Part shown: positions 24,609-36,967 of the stretch, piece by piece
How the letters are laid out: the number at the start of each line of letters is the position of its first letter
Numbering within the stretch: the stretch's first letter is position 1
Assembly: GCA_030066785.1 (NCBI GenBank)
Contig: JASJAZ010000022.1
Coordinates: 1-43,341 of the forward strand
Direction: 5' to 3'
From: Desulfobacterales bacterium
Lineage (GTDB): Bacteria > Desulfobacterota > Desulfobacteria > Desulfobacterales > JASJAZ01
DNA length: 43,341 bases
Made by a program: the position numbers and the translations under genes
The notes under the pieces: model-generated
What the model was told of the DNA's origin: nothing
Database searches by the model: none
What the model saw: only the letters and a program-made list of their open reading frames with translations

Positions 24609-24984
24609 TTCTGAATCCCCCTTATACAAAATGATGTCGCGCTCCTAAGCAGGATTAGCGCCTTCTTTTAATGCCTATCCCGGTTTCAAAAGTGAGGCAT
24701 GTTTAGGTTGAGAAACGCAATCCCCATAAATTTAACCGGGTGCAATTAAAGGTTTTGACTTTAAATGAAAATAAGGTTTTTGTAAACCTTCAAAATTAAT
24801 ATTTTCTAAATAAGAATATTAGATAATCGTTGCTGTTTAAAACAGCATTAGAAGTAGATTATATTTCTAATGACATGAAGAGGATGAATTCATTTTTCTT
24901 TGAAATTTTTGCGAATAAACAGGTGTGTCCAGTGGCACGACATTATCGCGACGATACAGTCAAGTCCAGATTTAAGGCAATTCA
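24609..24984. other. Divergent intergenic region with a run of AT-rich palindromes
   Basis: This 376-bp region separates the cytochrome gene from the MBL hydrolase gene. Between 24773 and 24871 lie four successive non-overlapping inverted repeats with 7-bp arms, described as a separate feature. TGGCACG at 24933-24939 matches a sigma54 -24 box, but the -12 part (TATC) does not fit. No gene was seen. Confidence 0.45.
24773..24871. repeat. Four consecutive inverted repeats
   Basis: AAGGTTT/AAACCTT (24773-24790, 4-nt loop), TAATATT/AATATTA (24797-24821, 11-nt spacer), GCTGTTT/AAACAGC (24832-24846, 1-nt spacer) and ATTAGAA/TTCTAAT (24847-24871, 11-nt spacer) follow each other. None is followed by a clear T-run. 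They may be regulator sites or a structured leader, but the AT bias raises the chance rate. Confidence 0.4.
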
Positions 24985-25656
24985 ATGGCAGCGCTGAAAA
25001 TTAAGCAGATAAAGGTGGGTCCCCTGGGGGTCTTTGCATACATTGTAGCTTGCTCGGAAACCAAAAAAGGGATCATTATCGATCCCGGGGGTGAGGCCAA
25101 TCAACTGGTGGAACTCATTCGCTCCGAGAGATTTGAGATTACCTATATACTCAATACTCATGGGCATGCCGACCATGTGATGGCCAATCAAAAACTAAAA
25201 AACTTGCTCCCCAATAAACAACATGTAGCTGTGGGTATGCATTCTGAAGACAAGCGCCTTTTTATCGACCAGCAGATGCCTAAAAGATCTGCCAATCAGA
25301 GCAAACGCTTGGAATCGCCGGTCGTTGATCGGTTGCTGCACCATGGGGATGTTCTTAATGTCGGTCGAATGCGGATCAACGTCATTCATACGCCCGGTCA
25401 TACGCCGGGCTCGGTTTGCTTTCATACTGAAAAAAACCTTTTTACCGGCGACACGCTGTTTGTGGGTGCGGTGGGGCGTACCGATATTCCCGGGGGATCG
25501 CTGGATACGCTGCTGGCTTCGCTGCAAAATCGGATTATGCCGTTGCCGCCCGATACGATTATCTGGCCGGGCCATGATTACGGTGATCGGCCGGCCACCA
25601 CTCTTGGTAGGGAAATGAGGGAAAATCCGTATATTACCGATTTCATCCTCTCATAA
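24985..25656 (+). CDS. MBL-fold hydrolase of the glyoxalase II-like group
   Basis: This soluble 223-residue metallo-beta-lactamase fold has the dinuclear metal site visible: HGHADH (His59, His61, Asp63, His64), His139 in HTPGHTPGS, Asp156 in GDTLF and His197 in GHD. The length and the GRTD(I/L)PGG segment match the small bacterial glyoxalase II-like subgroup, not true hydroxyacylglutathione hydrolases with a C-terminal helical domain. The likely reaction is thioester hydrolysis or a persulfide-related role; the substrate is unproven. AAGGC lies 7 nt before the ATG. The OsmC gene follows 173 bp downstream. Confidence 0.9.
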   Translation: MAALKIKQIKVGPLGVFAYIVACSETKKGIIIDPGGEANQLVELIRSERFEITYILNTHGHADHVMANQKLKNLLPNKQHVAVGMHSEDKRLFIDQQMPKRSANQSKRLESPVVDRLLHHGDVLNVGRMRINVIHTPGHTPGSVCFHTEKNLFTGDTLFVGAVGRTDIPGGSLDTLLASLQNRIMPLPPDTIIWPGHDYGDRPATTLGREMRENPYITDFILS

Positions 25657-25829
25657 CACCAATAATTTAAGGTGGCGGAATCAAAATATGATGATTTTAT
25701 AGGCCCCTTGAAAAATATCTTTGTGCTGTATGGATCCTTTATTCCTAAAACCCAGCTAAAAATCTTTCGGATTCAATATCTGACGATCAATCGATAAAAT
25801 ATAGACCTTGTTTAGAAGGAGAGTTGCAG

Positions 25830-26225
25830 ATGGAAAAAATGATGACAGTATCATTTCCCGGTGGGAAAAAAGTAAATGCCAACTATAAGGGGGGGACCAT
25901 TCGAACAGACCAGCCGATCAAAGAGGGCGGCGAGGGTAGTGCCCCGGAACCGTTTACCCTGTTTTTCGCATCCATTGCCACCTGCGCGGGTATATATGCG
26001 CTGGAGTTTTGCAATGAGCGTCACATTTCCACCGACGGCTTGGCCTTGCGCTTGAAGGCCATTCGAAACCCAACCAGCAAATTGTTTGATCAGGTGGTTC
26101 TCACGCTGACCCTACCAGCTAATTTTCCTAAAAAATACCGCACAGCCATCACCAAAGCCGTGAATTTGTGTACGGTAAAAAAGCACATTGTTGATCCGCC
26201 ACAGTTCCGGTTGGAAATTAATTGA
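25830..26225 (+). CDS. OsmC-family protein
   Basis: This 131-residue protein is read from the ATG at 25830 (AAGGAG 8 nt upstream). It has the OsmC layout: an N-terminal beta region, the first cysteine in ASIATCAGIY (Cys52) and the second near the C-terminus in NLCTVKKH (Cys114). Such pairs reduce organic hydroperoxides in OsmC/Ohr, but many OsmC-like proteins in anaerobes have other roles, for example in sulfur metabolism. The spacing and the C-terminal VKK segment resemble the YhfA-like branch more than Ohr. A weak promoter-like TTCAAT-17-TAAAAT precedes it near 25770-25800. Confidence 0.85.
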   Translation: MEKMMTVSFPGGKKVNANYKGGTIRTDQPIKEGGEGSAPEPFTLFFASIATCAGIYALEFCNERHISTDGLALRLKAIRNPTSKLFDQVVLTLTLPANFPKKYRTAITKAVNLCTVKKHIVDPPQFRLEIN

Positions 26226-26309
26226 CACCGAATTAAGCGTGAATGAAAAGTGAGACAGACAACGGCATTTGTGGTTTGGTCGATGGGTACGGTTGATTGG
26301 TTTCAGGTT

Positions 26310-27089
26310 TCAGAGGGCTATTAATTCGCCACAAACATGCTGCATTGCCACATCTAGCCTAAAGCCGTCGTCGTCGCTTAGCGCCTGGCCGACCTCTCGC
26401 AACGCCACTTCCGGGGCATTGTTGGTTTCGCTTAAATGTGCCAGAATAACCCGGCGTAGGTGAGGATGTTTGATTTCCATCAGCAGTTCTTTGCAGGCCT
26501 TGTTGGAAATGTGGCCCAGGCGGCTTTTAATGCGTTGCTTCAAGTACCACGGGTAGGGCCCATTTTCCAGCATGGCCATGTCGTGGTTGGCTTCGATGAC
26601 CAGCGCATGACAATCTTTCAGATGCTCCTTAACCATGGCCGTAACAATTCCTAAATCCGTGGCAATACCCAGGCGGGTACCATTGCTGGTAACCGTAAAA
26701 CCGACCGGATCCTGTGCATCGTGGGAGGTCGCAAAGGGGCGGACGACCAGATCATTGAGGCAAAAGGGCGTACCGCATTTAAAATGGTTTAGTTGTTTGA
26801 TGTTGCCCAGCGGTTCCACCGGCGACTGATTGCTGATATACACCGGCAAATCGTAGCGCCGGGACAGCACCCCCACACCCTGAATGTGATCGGTGTGTTC
26901 GTGGGAAACCACCAGGGCATCCAGTTCGCTAGGAATCAAAGCATGTGTTTGCATGCGTCGTTCGATTTCAGCGCCTGACAAACCGGCATCGAAAAGTACC
27001 GATGTGGTACCATCGCAAATGTATATGGCGTTTCCCCGGCTGCCGCTGGCTAACATGCAAAGGGATAGTCGCTGGGTTTCATTCTGCAT
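26310..27089 (-). CDS. MBL-fold hydrolase of the YycJ/WalJ type
   Basis: This 259-residue protein is read from the ATG at 27089 (a TTG five codons upstream has no ribosome site either). The signature CMLASGSRGNAIYI at the N-terminus and HEHTDH (His63, His65, Asp67, His68) are characteristic of YycJ-type proteins. Further motifs include VIEANHD and the closing LAHLSETNN. Family members are predicted single-strand-specific or 5'-acting nucleases linked to cell-wall signalling or mismatch repair; the activity here is not established. It follows dut on the minus strand after about 175 bp. Confidence 0.9.
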   Translation of the reverse strand: MQNETQRLSLCMLASGSRGNAIYICDGTTSVLFDAGLSGAEIERRMQTHALIPSELDALVVSHEHTDHIQGVGVLSRRYDLPVYISNQSPVEPLGNIKQLNHFKCGTPFCLNDLVVRPFATSHDAQDPVGFTVTSNGTRLGIATDLGIVTAMVKEHLKDCHALVIEANHDMAMLENGPYPWYLKQRIKSRLGHISNKACKELLMEIKHPHLRRVILAHLSETNNAPEVALREVGQALSDDDGFRLDVAMQHVCGELIAL

Positions 27090-27265
27090 GGTATTATTTT
27101 TCAAATCGGTTTAGCCTTGGTCGGATTCAGGATTGATTGCCATTTCAGCATATTGCGATTTTAATACGGATTGTTCCCGTTGCTTCTGTTTCGCTACCCT
27201 GATCTTTTTTACTTTTTTGCATACATGAAGATATCTTTGTCGGGAACGCAGCTATCCGGGCAGCA

Positions 27266-27724
27266 CTATTTGCCGGTGTGCCCGAAGCCACCGGTGTTGC
27301 GATCGGTTTCATCGAGTTGCGCCACCACTTTCAGGCGGGCGTGATGCACTTGTTGCACGACCATCTGGGCAATTCGATCACCCCGGCAAATGGTATAGGG
27401 TTCGGGCCCTAAATTGATGACCGCGATTTTAACCTCGCCGCGATAATCGGCATCGATGGTGCCGGGTGAGTTGATCAATCCCAGACCGTACCGGACAGCC
27501 AAACCACTGCGAGGCCGCACCTGAACCTCAAAGCCGGTAGGGATTGCCATGGCAAATCCGGTGGGAATTAATCGGATCGCACCCGGTTCAAGGGTCGTAT
27601 CGTTTGCAACTGCCGCACACACATCCATACCGGCCGCATGCGCAGTCATATACTGCGGCATGGGGATGTCTGCATCGAGATCGGGTTGCAATCGTTGAAA
27701 CTTAATAACAGGGGGTGGGGCCAT
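27266..27724 (-). CDS. dut: dUTP diphosphatase (dUTPase)
   Basis: This 152-residue trimeric dUTPase hydrolyses dUTP to dUMP and diphosphate, keeping uracil out of DNA and feeding dTMP synthesis. All five motifs are present: HAAGMDVCA, RPRSGLA, the uridine-binding loop NSPGTIDADYRGE, GDRIAQMVV and the C-terminal RNTGGFGHTG. It starts with ATG GCC; no strong ribosome site precedes it. It follows the M16 peptidase gene after 80 bp and could belong to the large minus-strand cluster. Confidence 0.97.
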   Translation of the reverse strand: MAPPPVIKFQRLQPDLDADIPMPQYMTAHAAGMDVCAAVANDTTLEPGAIRLIPTGFAMAIPTGFEVQVRPRSGLAVRYGLGLINSPGTIDADYRGEVKIAVINLGPEPYTICRGDRIAQMVVQQVHHARLKVVAQLDETDRNTGGFGHTGK

Positions 27725-27804
27725 GGTGTTTGTTGATTAGCGACCTATTTGCGAATGATACAACATTACAAAGCAGTGCGAACAAGTTCAGGTGTCTTTT
27801 TGTT

Positions 27805-29070
27805 TCATAGGGATACCCGTGATTGAAACGATGCAGTTTCGGAAATCGGCCCCAAAACCGTCAATGTTAGATAATTTGATTGCAGAAGCTCCGCTGCCAG
27901 GCTGCAAATATCTTCTTTGGTGACCGCATCGATCTTTTCGACAATTTCCTGCAGCGGGATGTAGCGGTCAAAATACATTTCGTTTTGCGCCAAACGGGCC
28001 ATCTGATTATCAGAACTTTCGGAAGTGAGCAACAGGCTGCCTTTGGTGTACTCTTTGGCATCGTGCAACTCGGCGTCTTCCACCGCCGTATTTTTCAACT
28101 TGCGCATTTCAGCCAAAACCAGGTCTATGGTCTTTTCGGCCTGTTGGGGGTCCACCCCGACATAGGCGCCAAACATACCGGCGTCGACGTAAGACGTCAT
28201 GAAAGAATATACGGAATAGGCCAGTCCCTGGCGCTCCCGTATTTCTTGAAAAAGCCGGGAACTCATGTTGCCGCCCAGGATCGTGTTCATCAGTGAAAAT
28301 GCGAAGCGTTGCGGATCCGCAATGGCCAGTCCTTGCGTGCTGACACATATATGTGCTTGCTCCAGATCCCGGAAGTGCACGTTGCAGCCCGGGTTGCTGT
28401 GCGGCGTTTGGCGCCGCGGGCGGTGGTTGCCAATGGGCAACGCCTCAAACAAAGGACCGATTTGATCAACAAATTGTGGATGATTCAGATTGCCGGCGGC
28501 CGATATGATGATGCGCTCCGGCAGATAATGGCAATTGAAAAAATCTTTAATTTTATCACGGGTAAAGCCGGCGACATTTTCCCGTGTGCCTAAAATGGAC
28601 CAACCCAGCGGATTGTCACCCCAGAAATTACGTCCAGAAAGGACATGCACATATTCATCGGGATTGTCTTCCACCATATTGATTTCCTGCAGGATGACCG
28701 GTCGTTCCTTGGCGACATCGTCGGTGGCAAATACGGAATTCAGAAAGATGTCGGAAAGGATCTCGATCATTGTAGCCAAATGGGTATCCATTACTTTGGC
28801 GTGATAGCAGGTGTTTTCCATGGATGTGAAGGCATTGGTGTGTCCGCCGATGGCATCAAATTCTTTGGCAATCTGATAGCCGCTGCGCGTGTGAGTGCCC
28901 TTGAACAGCATATGTTCAATGAGGTGTGAGATCCCGTTTTGCGACGGTGTTTCATCACGGGCACCCACCGATACCCACACGCCCATGGACACACTATGGA
29001 TGTGCGGCATGTGCTTGGTAATGACGCGTACACCGTTTTTGAGGGTGGTTTTTCTAATTGGATTGGGCAT
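27805..29070 (-). CDS. M16-family zinc peptidase (processing-peptidase-like)
   Basis: This 421-residue protein with the inverted zinc motif HxxEH (His49-Leu-Ile-Glu52-His53, in [13 protein letters not shown]) belongs to the pitrilysin/mitochondrial processing peptidase group. The N-terminal half carries the metal site and Glu-rich segment [13 protein letters not shown]; the C-terminal half is the inactive-like pair domain. Substrates of bacterial members are largely unknown. Its start overlaps the end of pnp by 17 bp, a linkage widely conserved next to pnp in proteobacterial and other genomes. It is therefore probably translated from the pnp message. Confidence 0.93.
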   Translation of the reverse strand: MPNPIRKTTLKNGVRVITKHMPHIHSVSMGVWVSVGARDETPSQNGISHLIEHMLFKGTHTRSGYQIAKEFDAIGGHTNAFTSMENTCYHAKVMDTHLATMIEILSDIFLNSVFATDDVAKERPVILQEINMVEDNPDEYVHVLSGRNFWGDNPLGWSILGTRENVAGFTRDKIKDFFNCHYLPERIIISAAGNLNHPQFVDQIGPLFEALPIGNHRPRRQTPHSNPGCNVHFRDLEQAHICVSTQGLAIADPQRFAFSLMNTILGGNMSSRLFQEIRERQGLAYSVYSFMTSYVDAGMFGAYVGVDPQQAEKTIDLVLAEMRKLKNTAVEDAELHDAKEYTKGSLLLTSESSDNQMARLAQNEMYFDRYIPLQEIVEKIDAVTKEDICSLAAELLQSNYLTLTVLGPISETASFQSRVSL

Positions 29071-31150
29071 TGCCTTCTTCCAAAAGGGCCTTGTGGCTCA
29101 GCCGGATTTTGCCGTCACGGGTAATTTCCAATACTTTAACCTTAAGAGCGTCGCCCTCTTTGACGATATCGGAAACCTGCTTCACGCGGTGCCGGGCCAA
29201 TTGAGAAATGTGCACCAGTCCGTCGGTTCCCGGCAGTATGCGCACAAAAGCGCCAAAATCGGTCACTTTTACCACCGTGCCTTCATAGACACTGCCGACT
29301 TCGGGATCCTCGGCGATTTCTTTGATGCGGTTAGCGGCCTGATCGCCTTCCTCCTGGGAACCGGCTGCGATTTTCACAAGACCATCATCGTCAATTTCAA
29401 TACGGGTGTTGGTTTCGGTCTGAAGCGCACGAATGACCTTACCGCCGGGTCCGATGACATCACGAATTTTATCGGGATTAATCTTCAGAGTAAGGATTTT
29501 GGGTGCATAGGGTGAAATATCAGCGCGTGGCTGGGCGATGGCTGCCAACATTTGATCCAAAATATGCAAGCGCCCCACACGGGCTTGTTCCAATGCGTTT
29601 TCCATAATATCACGCGAGAGCTCCAGAATTTTAATATCCATTTGCACGGCGGTGATGCCCTCGCGGGTGCCGGCGATTTTGAAATCCATGTCGCCGGTGT
29701 GATCTTCATCACCCAGAATATCTGATAAAATGACCACTTGATCGCCTTCTTTAACAAGGCCCATGGCGATTCCGGAAACCGGGGCTTTGATTGGCACACC
29801 CCCGTCCATTAGCGCCAGGGTCCCCGCGCATACGGTGCCCATGGAAGAACTTCCGTTGGATTCCAATACTTCGGAAACCAGGCGCACGGTATAGTCAAAT
29901 TCACCCTTGGGTGGCAGTACTTTTTCGATGGCCCGAGTCGAAAGTCCGCCATGTCCAATATCTCGGCGGCTGGGCGCTCCGACGCGCTTGACTTCGCCCA
30001 CAGAAAACGGCGGGAAATTATAATGTAGCATAAAGGGACGGAATTCATCACCGATCAGCGTTTCCACACGCTGCTCATCAAGCCCCGAACCTAGCGTCAA
30101 AACCCCCAAAACTTGGGTTTCACCACGCGTGAAAAGGGCGCTACCGTGTGGACGAGGCAAAATGCCAACCTCACAAGCGATGGGACGAATTTCGTCAAAT
30201 TTGCGGTTGTCGATGCGACGCCCTTCATTAAGGATTAACTCCCGGCATAGTTTTTTCTTCAGATCACTGAAGATTTTCAAGACCTCTTCTTTACGTTCTA
30301 CGAAATCTTCCCCAAGTTCTTCTAAAATGCTTTCTTTCAGCTGCCGTAGTGCTGTATTGCGTTTTATCTTTTCCGGGATTAAAATTCTTTCGCGCATGCG
30401 AGTACCGGCCACGGTATTGATTTTCTGTTCCAGCTCGGCATCAACTTGCGGGGGCTCGAAATCGCGTTTGGGTACGCCCAATTTTTCTCTAAGTTGCTCC
30501 TGGATTTCAATCAGTGGTTGTAGCGCTTTATGGCCGCTAAAAATGGCTTCGAGCAATTCTGCTTCGCTGACGATATTGGCGCCACCTTCCACCATGACGA
30601 TGCCATTTTTAGATCCTGCGATGATTAAGCTGATGTCGCAGTTTTCGCACTGGCTGATGGTCGGATTAATCACAAATTGCCCATCAATACGTCCCACCCG
30701 AACCGACGCAATGGGCCCGGCAAAAGGAATATCGGAAATGGTTAAAGCGGCGGAAGCGCCGATCATGGCCAGAATATCGGGATCATTTTCCTGATCCATT
30801 GACAGTACGGTGGCGATTACTTGCGTTTCAAAGCGATAGTCTTTGGGAAATAGCGGACGAATAGGTCGATCGATGAGACGTGCCGTTAGCGTTTCCTTTT
30901 CACTGGGCCGACCAATTTCACGGCGAAAATAATTTCCCGGAATACGTCCGGCGGCATAGATTTTTTCTTGGTACTCCACCGAAAGCGGCAGAAAATCCGT
31001 CGGTCGTTTTTCATGGGCAGATACCGCCGAAACAAGCACGATGGTCTCACCATATTGCACTATCACAGAACCTGAGGCTTGTTTGGCGATTTTACCAGCC
31101 TTGATGGATAGGCTTTTTCCGCCCACTTCGGCTTCTAGTATGACTTCCAT
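29054..31150 (-). CDS. pnp: Polynucleotide phosphorylase
   Basis: This 698-residue PNPase is a 3'-to-5' phosphorolytic exoribonuclease of RNA decay. It has two RNase PH-like domains (about 10-210 and 310-540), the helical linker, a KH domain ([22 protein letters not shown], near 555-615) and a C-terminal S1 domain ([19 protein letters not shown], about 620-690). The catalytic-site stretch [20 protein letters not shown] is present. The ATG is preceded by TAGGAG. The 190-bp leader contains a perfect TATAAT, and rpsO is just upstream, the classical rpsO-pnp arrangement. Confidence 0.98.
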   Translation of the reverse strand: MEVILEAEVGGKSLSIKAGKIAKQASGSVIVQYGETIVLVSAVSAHEKRPTDFLPLSVEYQEKIYAAGRIPGNYFRREIGRPSEKETLTARLIDRPIRPLFPKDYRFETQVIATVLSMDQENDPDILAMIGASAALTISDIPFAGPIASVRVGRIDGQFVINPTISQCENCDISLIIAGSKNGIVMVEGGANIVSEAELLEAIFSGHKALQPLIEIQEQLREKLGVPKRDFEPPQVDAELEQKINTVAGTRMRERILIPEKIKRNTALRQLKESILEELGEDFVERKEEVLKIFSDLKKKLCRELILNEGRRIDNRKFDEIRPIACEVGILPRPHGSALFTRGETQVLGVLTLGSGLDEQRVETLIGDEFRPFMLHYNFPPFSVGEVKRVGAPSRRDIGHGGLSTRAIEKVLPPKGEFDYTVRLVSEVLESNGSSSMGTVCAGTLALMDGGVPIKAPVSGIAMGLVKEGDQVVILSDILGDEDHTGDMDFKIAGTREGITAVQMDIKILELSRDIMENALEQARVGRLHILDQMLAAIAQPRADISPYAPKILTLKINPDKIRDVIGPGGKVIRALQTETNTRIEIDDDGLVKIAAGSQEEGDQAANRIKEIAEDPEVGSVYEGTVVKVTDFGAFVRILPGTDGLVHISQLARHRVKQVSDIVKEGDALKVKVLEITRDGKIRLSHKALLEEGNAQSN

Positions 31151-31237
31151 TTTTTTCTCCTATCGACTCATTTCCAGCAACTGATCGGCATTTTTTTTGA
31201 TAAAGCCTTTTATCCCCAGACCAGATGGCATTCCGAT

Positions 31238-31243
31238 ATTATA
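31238..31243 (-). promoter_or_regulatory. TATAAT -10 element in the pnp leader
   Basis: A perfect minus-strand TATAAT lies 88 bp upstream of the pnp ATG, but the matching -35 (GGACTC at 17-bp spacing) is poor. It may give a pnp-specific transcript in addition to read-through from rpsO. Confidence 0.35.
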
Positions 31244-31340
31244 CCGGCACAATGTTACATGAGTCCTTCATTATAATTTCAATTGTTGTGGATACATCGC
31301 TTGTAAAAACATTCAGCGGATACAGACCCTGAAGATAGTA

Positions 31341-31610
31341 TTATCTTCGCAACCCAAGGGCCTCAATAATCGTGCGGTAGCGCTTGATGTCCTTATTTTT
31401 GACATAGTTAAGCAGCCGGCGACGTTGGCCGACCAGCATTAACAATCCCCGGCGGGAGTGATGATCCTTTTTATGCTTTTTTAAATGATCCGTCAGGTAG
31501 GTAATGCGATGCGTCAGCAAACCGACTTGAACTTCTGGGGATCCGGTGTCACTCTCATGCAGTTTGAATTGATCAATCAGCTTTCTTTTTTCTTCAGTTG
31601 ATAATACCAC
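31341..31610 (-). CDS. rpsO: Ribosomal protein S15
   Basis: This 89-residue primary rRNA-binding protein of the 30S subunit has the signature [38 protein letters not shown], of which only the central part is invariant. The start is GTG at 31610, with AGGAGG 9 nt upstream. It lies between truB and pnp, the order of the E. coli metY-rpsO-pnp region. Confidence 0.98.
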   Translation of the reverse strand: MVLSTEEKRKLIDQFKLHESDTGSPEVQVGLLTHRITYLTDHLKKHKKDHHSRRGLLMLVGQRRRLLNYVKNKDIKRYRTIIEALGLRR

Positions 31611-31640
31611 TTTTTTTTGCCTCCTAGAAAATTAAAGTTA

Positions 31641-32576
31641 TTAGCCAGCCGCAACTGTTTCACTGGCCAGCACACATTCATAGCGGTAATAAGATCGTTC
31701 GTCATCGGTGGATAATACCGCCAGCAGATTATTGTGTTTGTCCACGACCTTCAGAAAAGCATTTCTGGTGAGAGGGACCTGTAGGTCTAACTCTTCAATC
31801 GCCAAAAGGTTGCCATGGGCAATTCTTTGAGCTTTCTGCTGGTTTACGGTGACCGCAGGCATATTTTTTAAGGCACTGGCCATATCGATTAAACGGTCTT
31901 TAAGTCTGTCGTGGTCACTGTCCGTTTCAATTTCAGTCATCCTCACGGCCTCTTGAATGCCAAAGCCGCTGCTGGCAATGCGCCTTAAAAGAACCATGTG
32001 GCCACCGCATTTTAGCTCCTGGCCAATATCGGCACAGAGCGTACGGATATAGGTGCCTGCCGTGCAGACCACCTCAAAGTGCACAGTGGGTGGCTCAATT
32101 GCCAGAATTTTAATGGCTTCTATGTCAATCGGTCGCGCCGGTTTTTGAACCGGCTGGCCCTGTCGCGCATAGCGATAAAGGGGCCGACCCTTGTGTTTTA
32201 AGGCCGAATATACTGGCGGTGTTTGCCAGATCCGGCCACTAAATCGTTGGACGGCCGCCTGAATTTGCGAATTCGAAATATGGGCAACATCACCCACATC
32301 GGTCACATTGCCGGTCGCATCCTGCGTGTCTGTGGCGACTCCCAGACACATTGTCACCCGGTACGTTTTGGTGCCTTCCATCATAAAGCGGGCAAGCTTG
32401 GTGGCCTTATTTACGCAACAAACCAACACCCCCGTTGCAGAAGGATCCAAGGTTCCGGCATGTCCGACCTTTTTGGCTTGCAGCCGGTTTTTTACGATGG
32501 CAACTATTTTGGCCGATGATATGCCTGCCGGCTTGTCAACCACCAGAATTCCGCTGGGTGCAGAAAGCCGCACCAT
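31641..32576 (-). CDS. truB: tRNA pseudouridine-55 synthase
   Basis: This 311-residue enzyme isomerises U55 in the T-loop of tRNAs. The catalytic Asp lies in HAGTLDPSATGVL near residue 42. An N-terminal GILVVDKPAGISS and the CTAGTYIRTL motif also match. A C-terminal PUA-like segment (about 230-300) follows. Only 3 bp separate it from nrnA upstream and 30 bp from rpsO downstream. Confidence 0.97.
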   Translation of the reverse strand: MVRLSAPSGILVVDKPAGISSAKIVAIVKNRLQAKKVGHAGTLDPSATGVLVCCVNKATKLARFMMEGTKTYRVTMCLGVATDTQDATGNVTDVGDVAHISNSQIQAAVQRFSGRIWQTPPVYSALKHKGRPLYRYARQGQPVQKPARPIDIEAIKILAIEPPTVHFEVVCTAGTYIRTLCADIGQELKCGGHMVLLRRIASSGFGIQEAVRMTEIETDSDHDRLKDRLIDMASALKNMPAVTVNQQKAQRIAHGNLLAIEELDLQVPLTRNAFLKVVDKHNNLLAVLSTDDERSYYRYECVLASETVAAG

Positions 32577-32579
32577 CGA

Positions 32580-33554
32580 TCACAGTTTATCGGCCAGACC
32601 CAAAATTCTGGATTTGACCTCCGCCAGAGTGCCTTCGATACCGAAACCTGCCGCACTAGAGTGCCCCCCACCTCCAAAATCTGTTGCTATTTCAGCCACA
32701 TCCACGGATCCATCTGACCGCAGGCTGACGTGATAGGGGGCGGAAAATTCATTGGTGTAGCGATTACCATTGCATTTTTCCTGAATCAGGGCAGCGATTT
32801 TCACATCCTGAATGCTGCGGGCATAATTGATCATGCCGTCGATATCTTCGGGCCGTGTTCTCGTTTTGAGCAGCATCGCCTGCGTGAGCGTCATCAGGGA
32901 CACTTTGCCGTTGTCAGATACTTCAATGGAGTCCAGGGCTAAATTCAACAATTTGATGCGGCCTAAAGAATAGTGACCATAAACATGCTGGGCGATGGTA
33001 TGGGGATTGACACCATATCGAACCATTTGGTCGCAGATCGCAAAGGCACTCTGATTGGTATTTGAAAAGCGAAATGAACCTGTATCAGTCAAAATACCGG
33101 TATAAATCGAGGCCGCTATTTCCCTTGTTAACGGCACACCCAATTGCTGGATGATACGATGCAAAATCTCGGTGGTGGCACAGGCTTCTTGGTCAATCAA
33201 TTGCAGATGGCCAAATAGCGAATTGGTAACGTGATGATCAATGTTAATAATCACCGGTATGTTGGCTATCCGGGGGGCCACATCACCGATTCGTTCCAGT
33301 TCTCCGCAATCGAGAATGAGGGCTGTATCAAAGATCGCATCCGGTGCCAAATGGTTTACGATTTGCTGGACACCTGCTAAGAAACGATAGACCGCCGGTA
33401 TGGGACTTTCATTATATATCGTGACGTGCTTGTTCAAGGCACCCAAAGCCAGTCCCATGGCAAGCATTGATCCCACGGCATCACCATCTGGGTTAACGTG
33501 ACTGGCAACCAGAACATGTCTGCTGTTATTTAGCTGTTGAATGATTTTTTCCAT
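32580..33554 (-). CDS. nrnA: DHH-family oligoribonuclease / pAp phosphatase (NrnA-like)
   Basis: This 324-residue DHH-DHHA1 protein degrades short RNA oligonucleotides and probably 3'-phosphoadenosine 5'-phosphate. Motifs include SHVNPDGDAVGS (about 18-29), LDCGE, the namesake DHH (DHHVTNSLFG) and the DHHA1 substrate motif GGGGHSSAAGF near the C-terminus. The start overlaps the end of rbfA by 29 bp, so translation is likely coupled. NrnA next to rbfA and truB is a common arrangement outside the gammaproteobacteria. Confidence 0.93.
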   Translation of the reverse strand: MEKIIQQLNNSRHVLVASHVNPDGDAVGSMLAMGLALGALNKHVTIYNESPIPAVYRFLAGVQQIVNHLAPDAIFDTALILDCGELERIGDVAPRIANIPVIINIDHHVTNSLFGHLQLIDQEACATTEILHRIIQQLGVPLTREIAASIYTGILTDTGSFRFSNTNQSAFAICDQMVRYGVNPHTIAQHVYGHYSLGRIKLLNLALDSIEVSDNGKVSLMTLTQAMLLKTRTRPEDIDGMINYARSIQDVKIAALIQEKCNGNRYTNEFSAPYHVSLRSDGSVDVAEIATDFGGGGHSSAAGFGIEGTLAEVKSRILGLADKL

Positions 33555-33900
33555 TGTCCGTTTTTAAACTGGCCAATAAGGTTTCGATGTTTGAACCATA
33601 ATCAAAGGAGTTGTCGTAAAAAAATTTCAGATCCGGCATGTAGCGCAATCCCAGCTGTTTCGCAAGCGTTCGTTTGACATACCCTTTAGCTCGCTTTAAC
33701 GCTTTTTCCACATCAGCCTTATCGGCATTATCACCCGATGTCACATAATAGATTCGGGCGATTCGCAAATCGCGGGACATTTCTACACCGGTAATGGTGA
33801 CGTTTGTCAATCGTGGATCGCTGATTTTTTTGCGCAATACCTCGGCCAGTACTTTTTGAAGATGACCACTGACCCGATCGGCGCGGGCAAATGTTTTCAT
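33526..33900 (-). CDS. rbfA: Ribosome-binding factor A
   Basis: This 124-residue KH-type assembly factor matures the 30S subunit and 16S rRNA 5' end. N-terminal RADRVSGHLQKVLAEVL and ISDPRLTNVTITGVEMSRDL are family hallmarks. Its ATG overlaps the stop of the upstream YlxP-type gene (ATGA), and its end overlaps nrnA. Confidence 0.96.
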   Translation of the reverse strand: MKTFARADRVSGHLQKVLAEVLRKKISDPRLTNVTITGVEMSRDLRIARIYYVTSGDNADKADVEKALKRAKGYVKRTLAKQLGLRYMPDLKFFYDNSFDYGSNIETLLASLKTDNGKNHSTAK

Positions 33901-34184
33901 AGGTTGATGATTTCCGTATCCGTATCGATAATTTCGGCAAGTCCCAGGTCATCGGCACGATTGAGCAACTTGTCCATTTTTGAGTTAATCACCTGGCGAT
34001 TATTACCGATTAATGCAAAGCCGATTTCCGCGCGTTGATAGACATCGTTAGCGCCGACTTCGGCCACAGATGCGTTAAAAGTGTTACGCAATTGATTTGT
34101 AATGGTTTTGACAATTTTACGTTTGCCCTTCAACGACCGGCAATCATGGATTCTAAATGTAATTATGCCGAGGCCTGCAACCAT
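33897..34184 (-). CDS. DUF503 (YlxP-like) protein
   Basis: This 95-residue protein has the DUF503 pattern: IHDCRSLKGKRKIVK, then NTFNASVAEVGANDVYQRAEIGFALIGN. Its small alpha/beta fold was proposed to act with ribosome assembly factors; function is not established. Its place between infB and rbfA is the usual one for the family. It overlaps rbfA by 4 bp. Confidence 0.92.
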   Translation of the reverse strand: MVAGLGIITFRIHDCRSLKGKRKIVKTITNQLRNTFNASVAEVGANDVYQRAEIGFALIGNNRQVINSKMDKLLNRADDLGLAEIIDTDTEIINL

Positions 34185-34224
34185 TATTGACGACTATATT
34201 GATGATTACGGGATTTCACCGGAA

Positions 34225-36882
<2,658 letters not shown>

Positions 36883-36967
36883 TCCTACCCCCTAGTCATT
36901 ATTTTTCGGCCCTGCGCGTTTTGCCGGTGATACGTTAAACGGCAGGATACATTTGCAGACAGTTACA

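Noticed and set aside
24933-24947. Sigma54 promoter before the MBL hydrolase
   Set aside because: TGGCACG is a perfect -24 box, but the -12 part at proper spacing reads TATC instead of TTGC; the nearly invariant G is missing.
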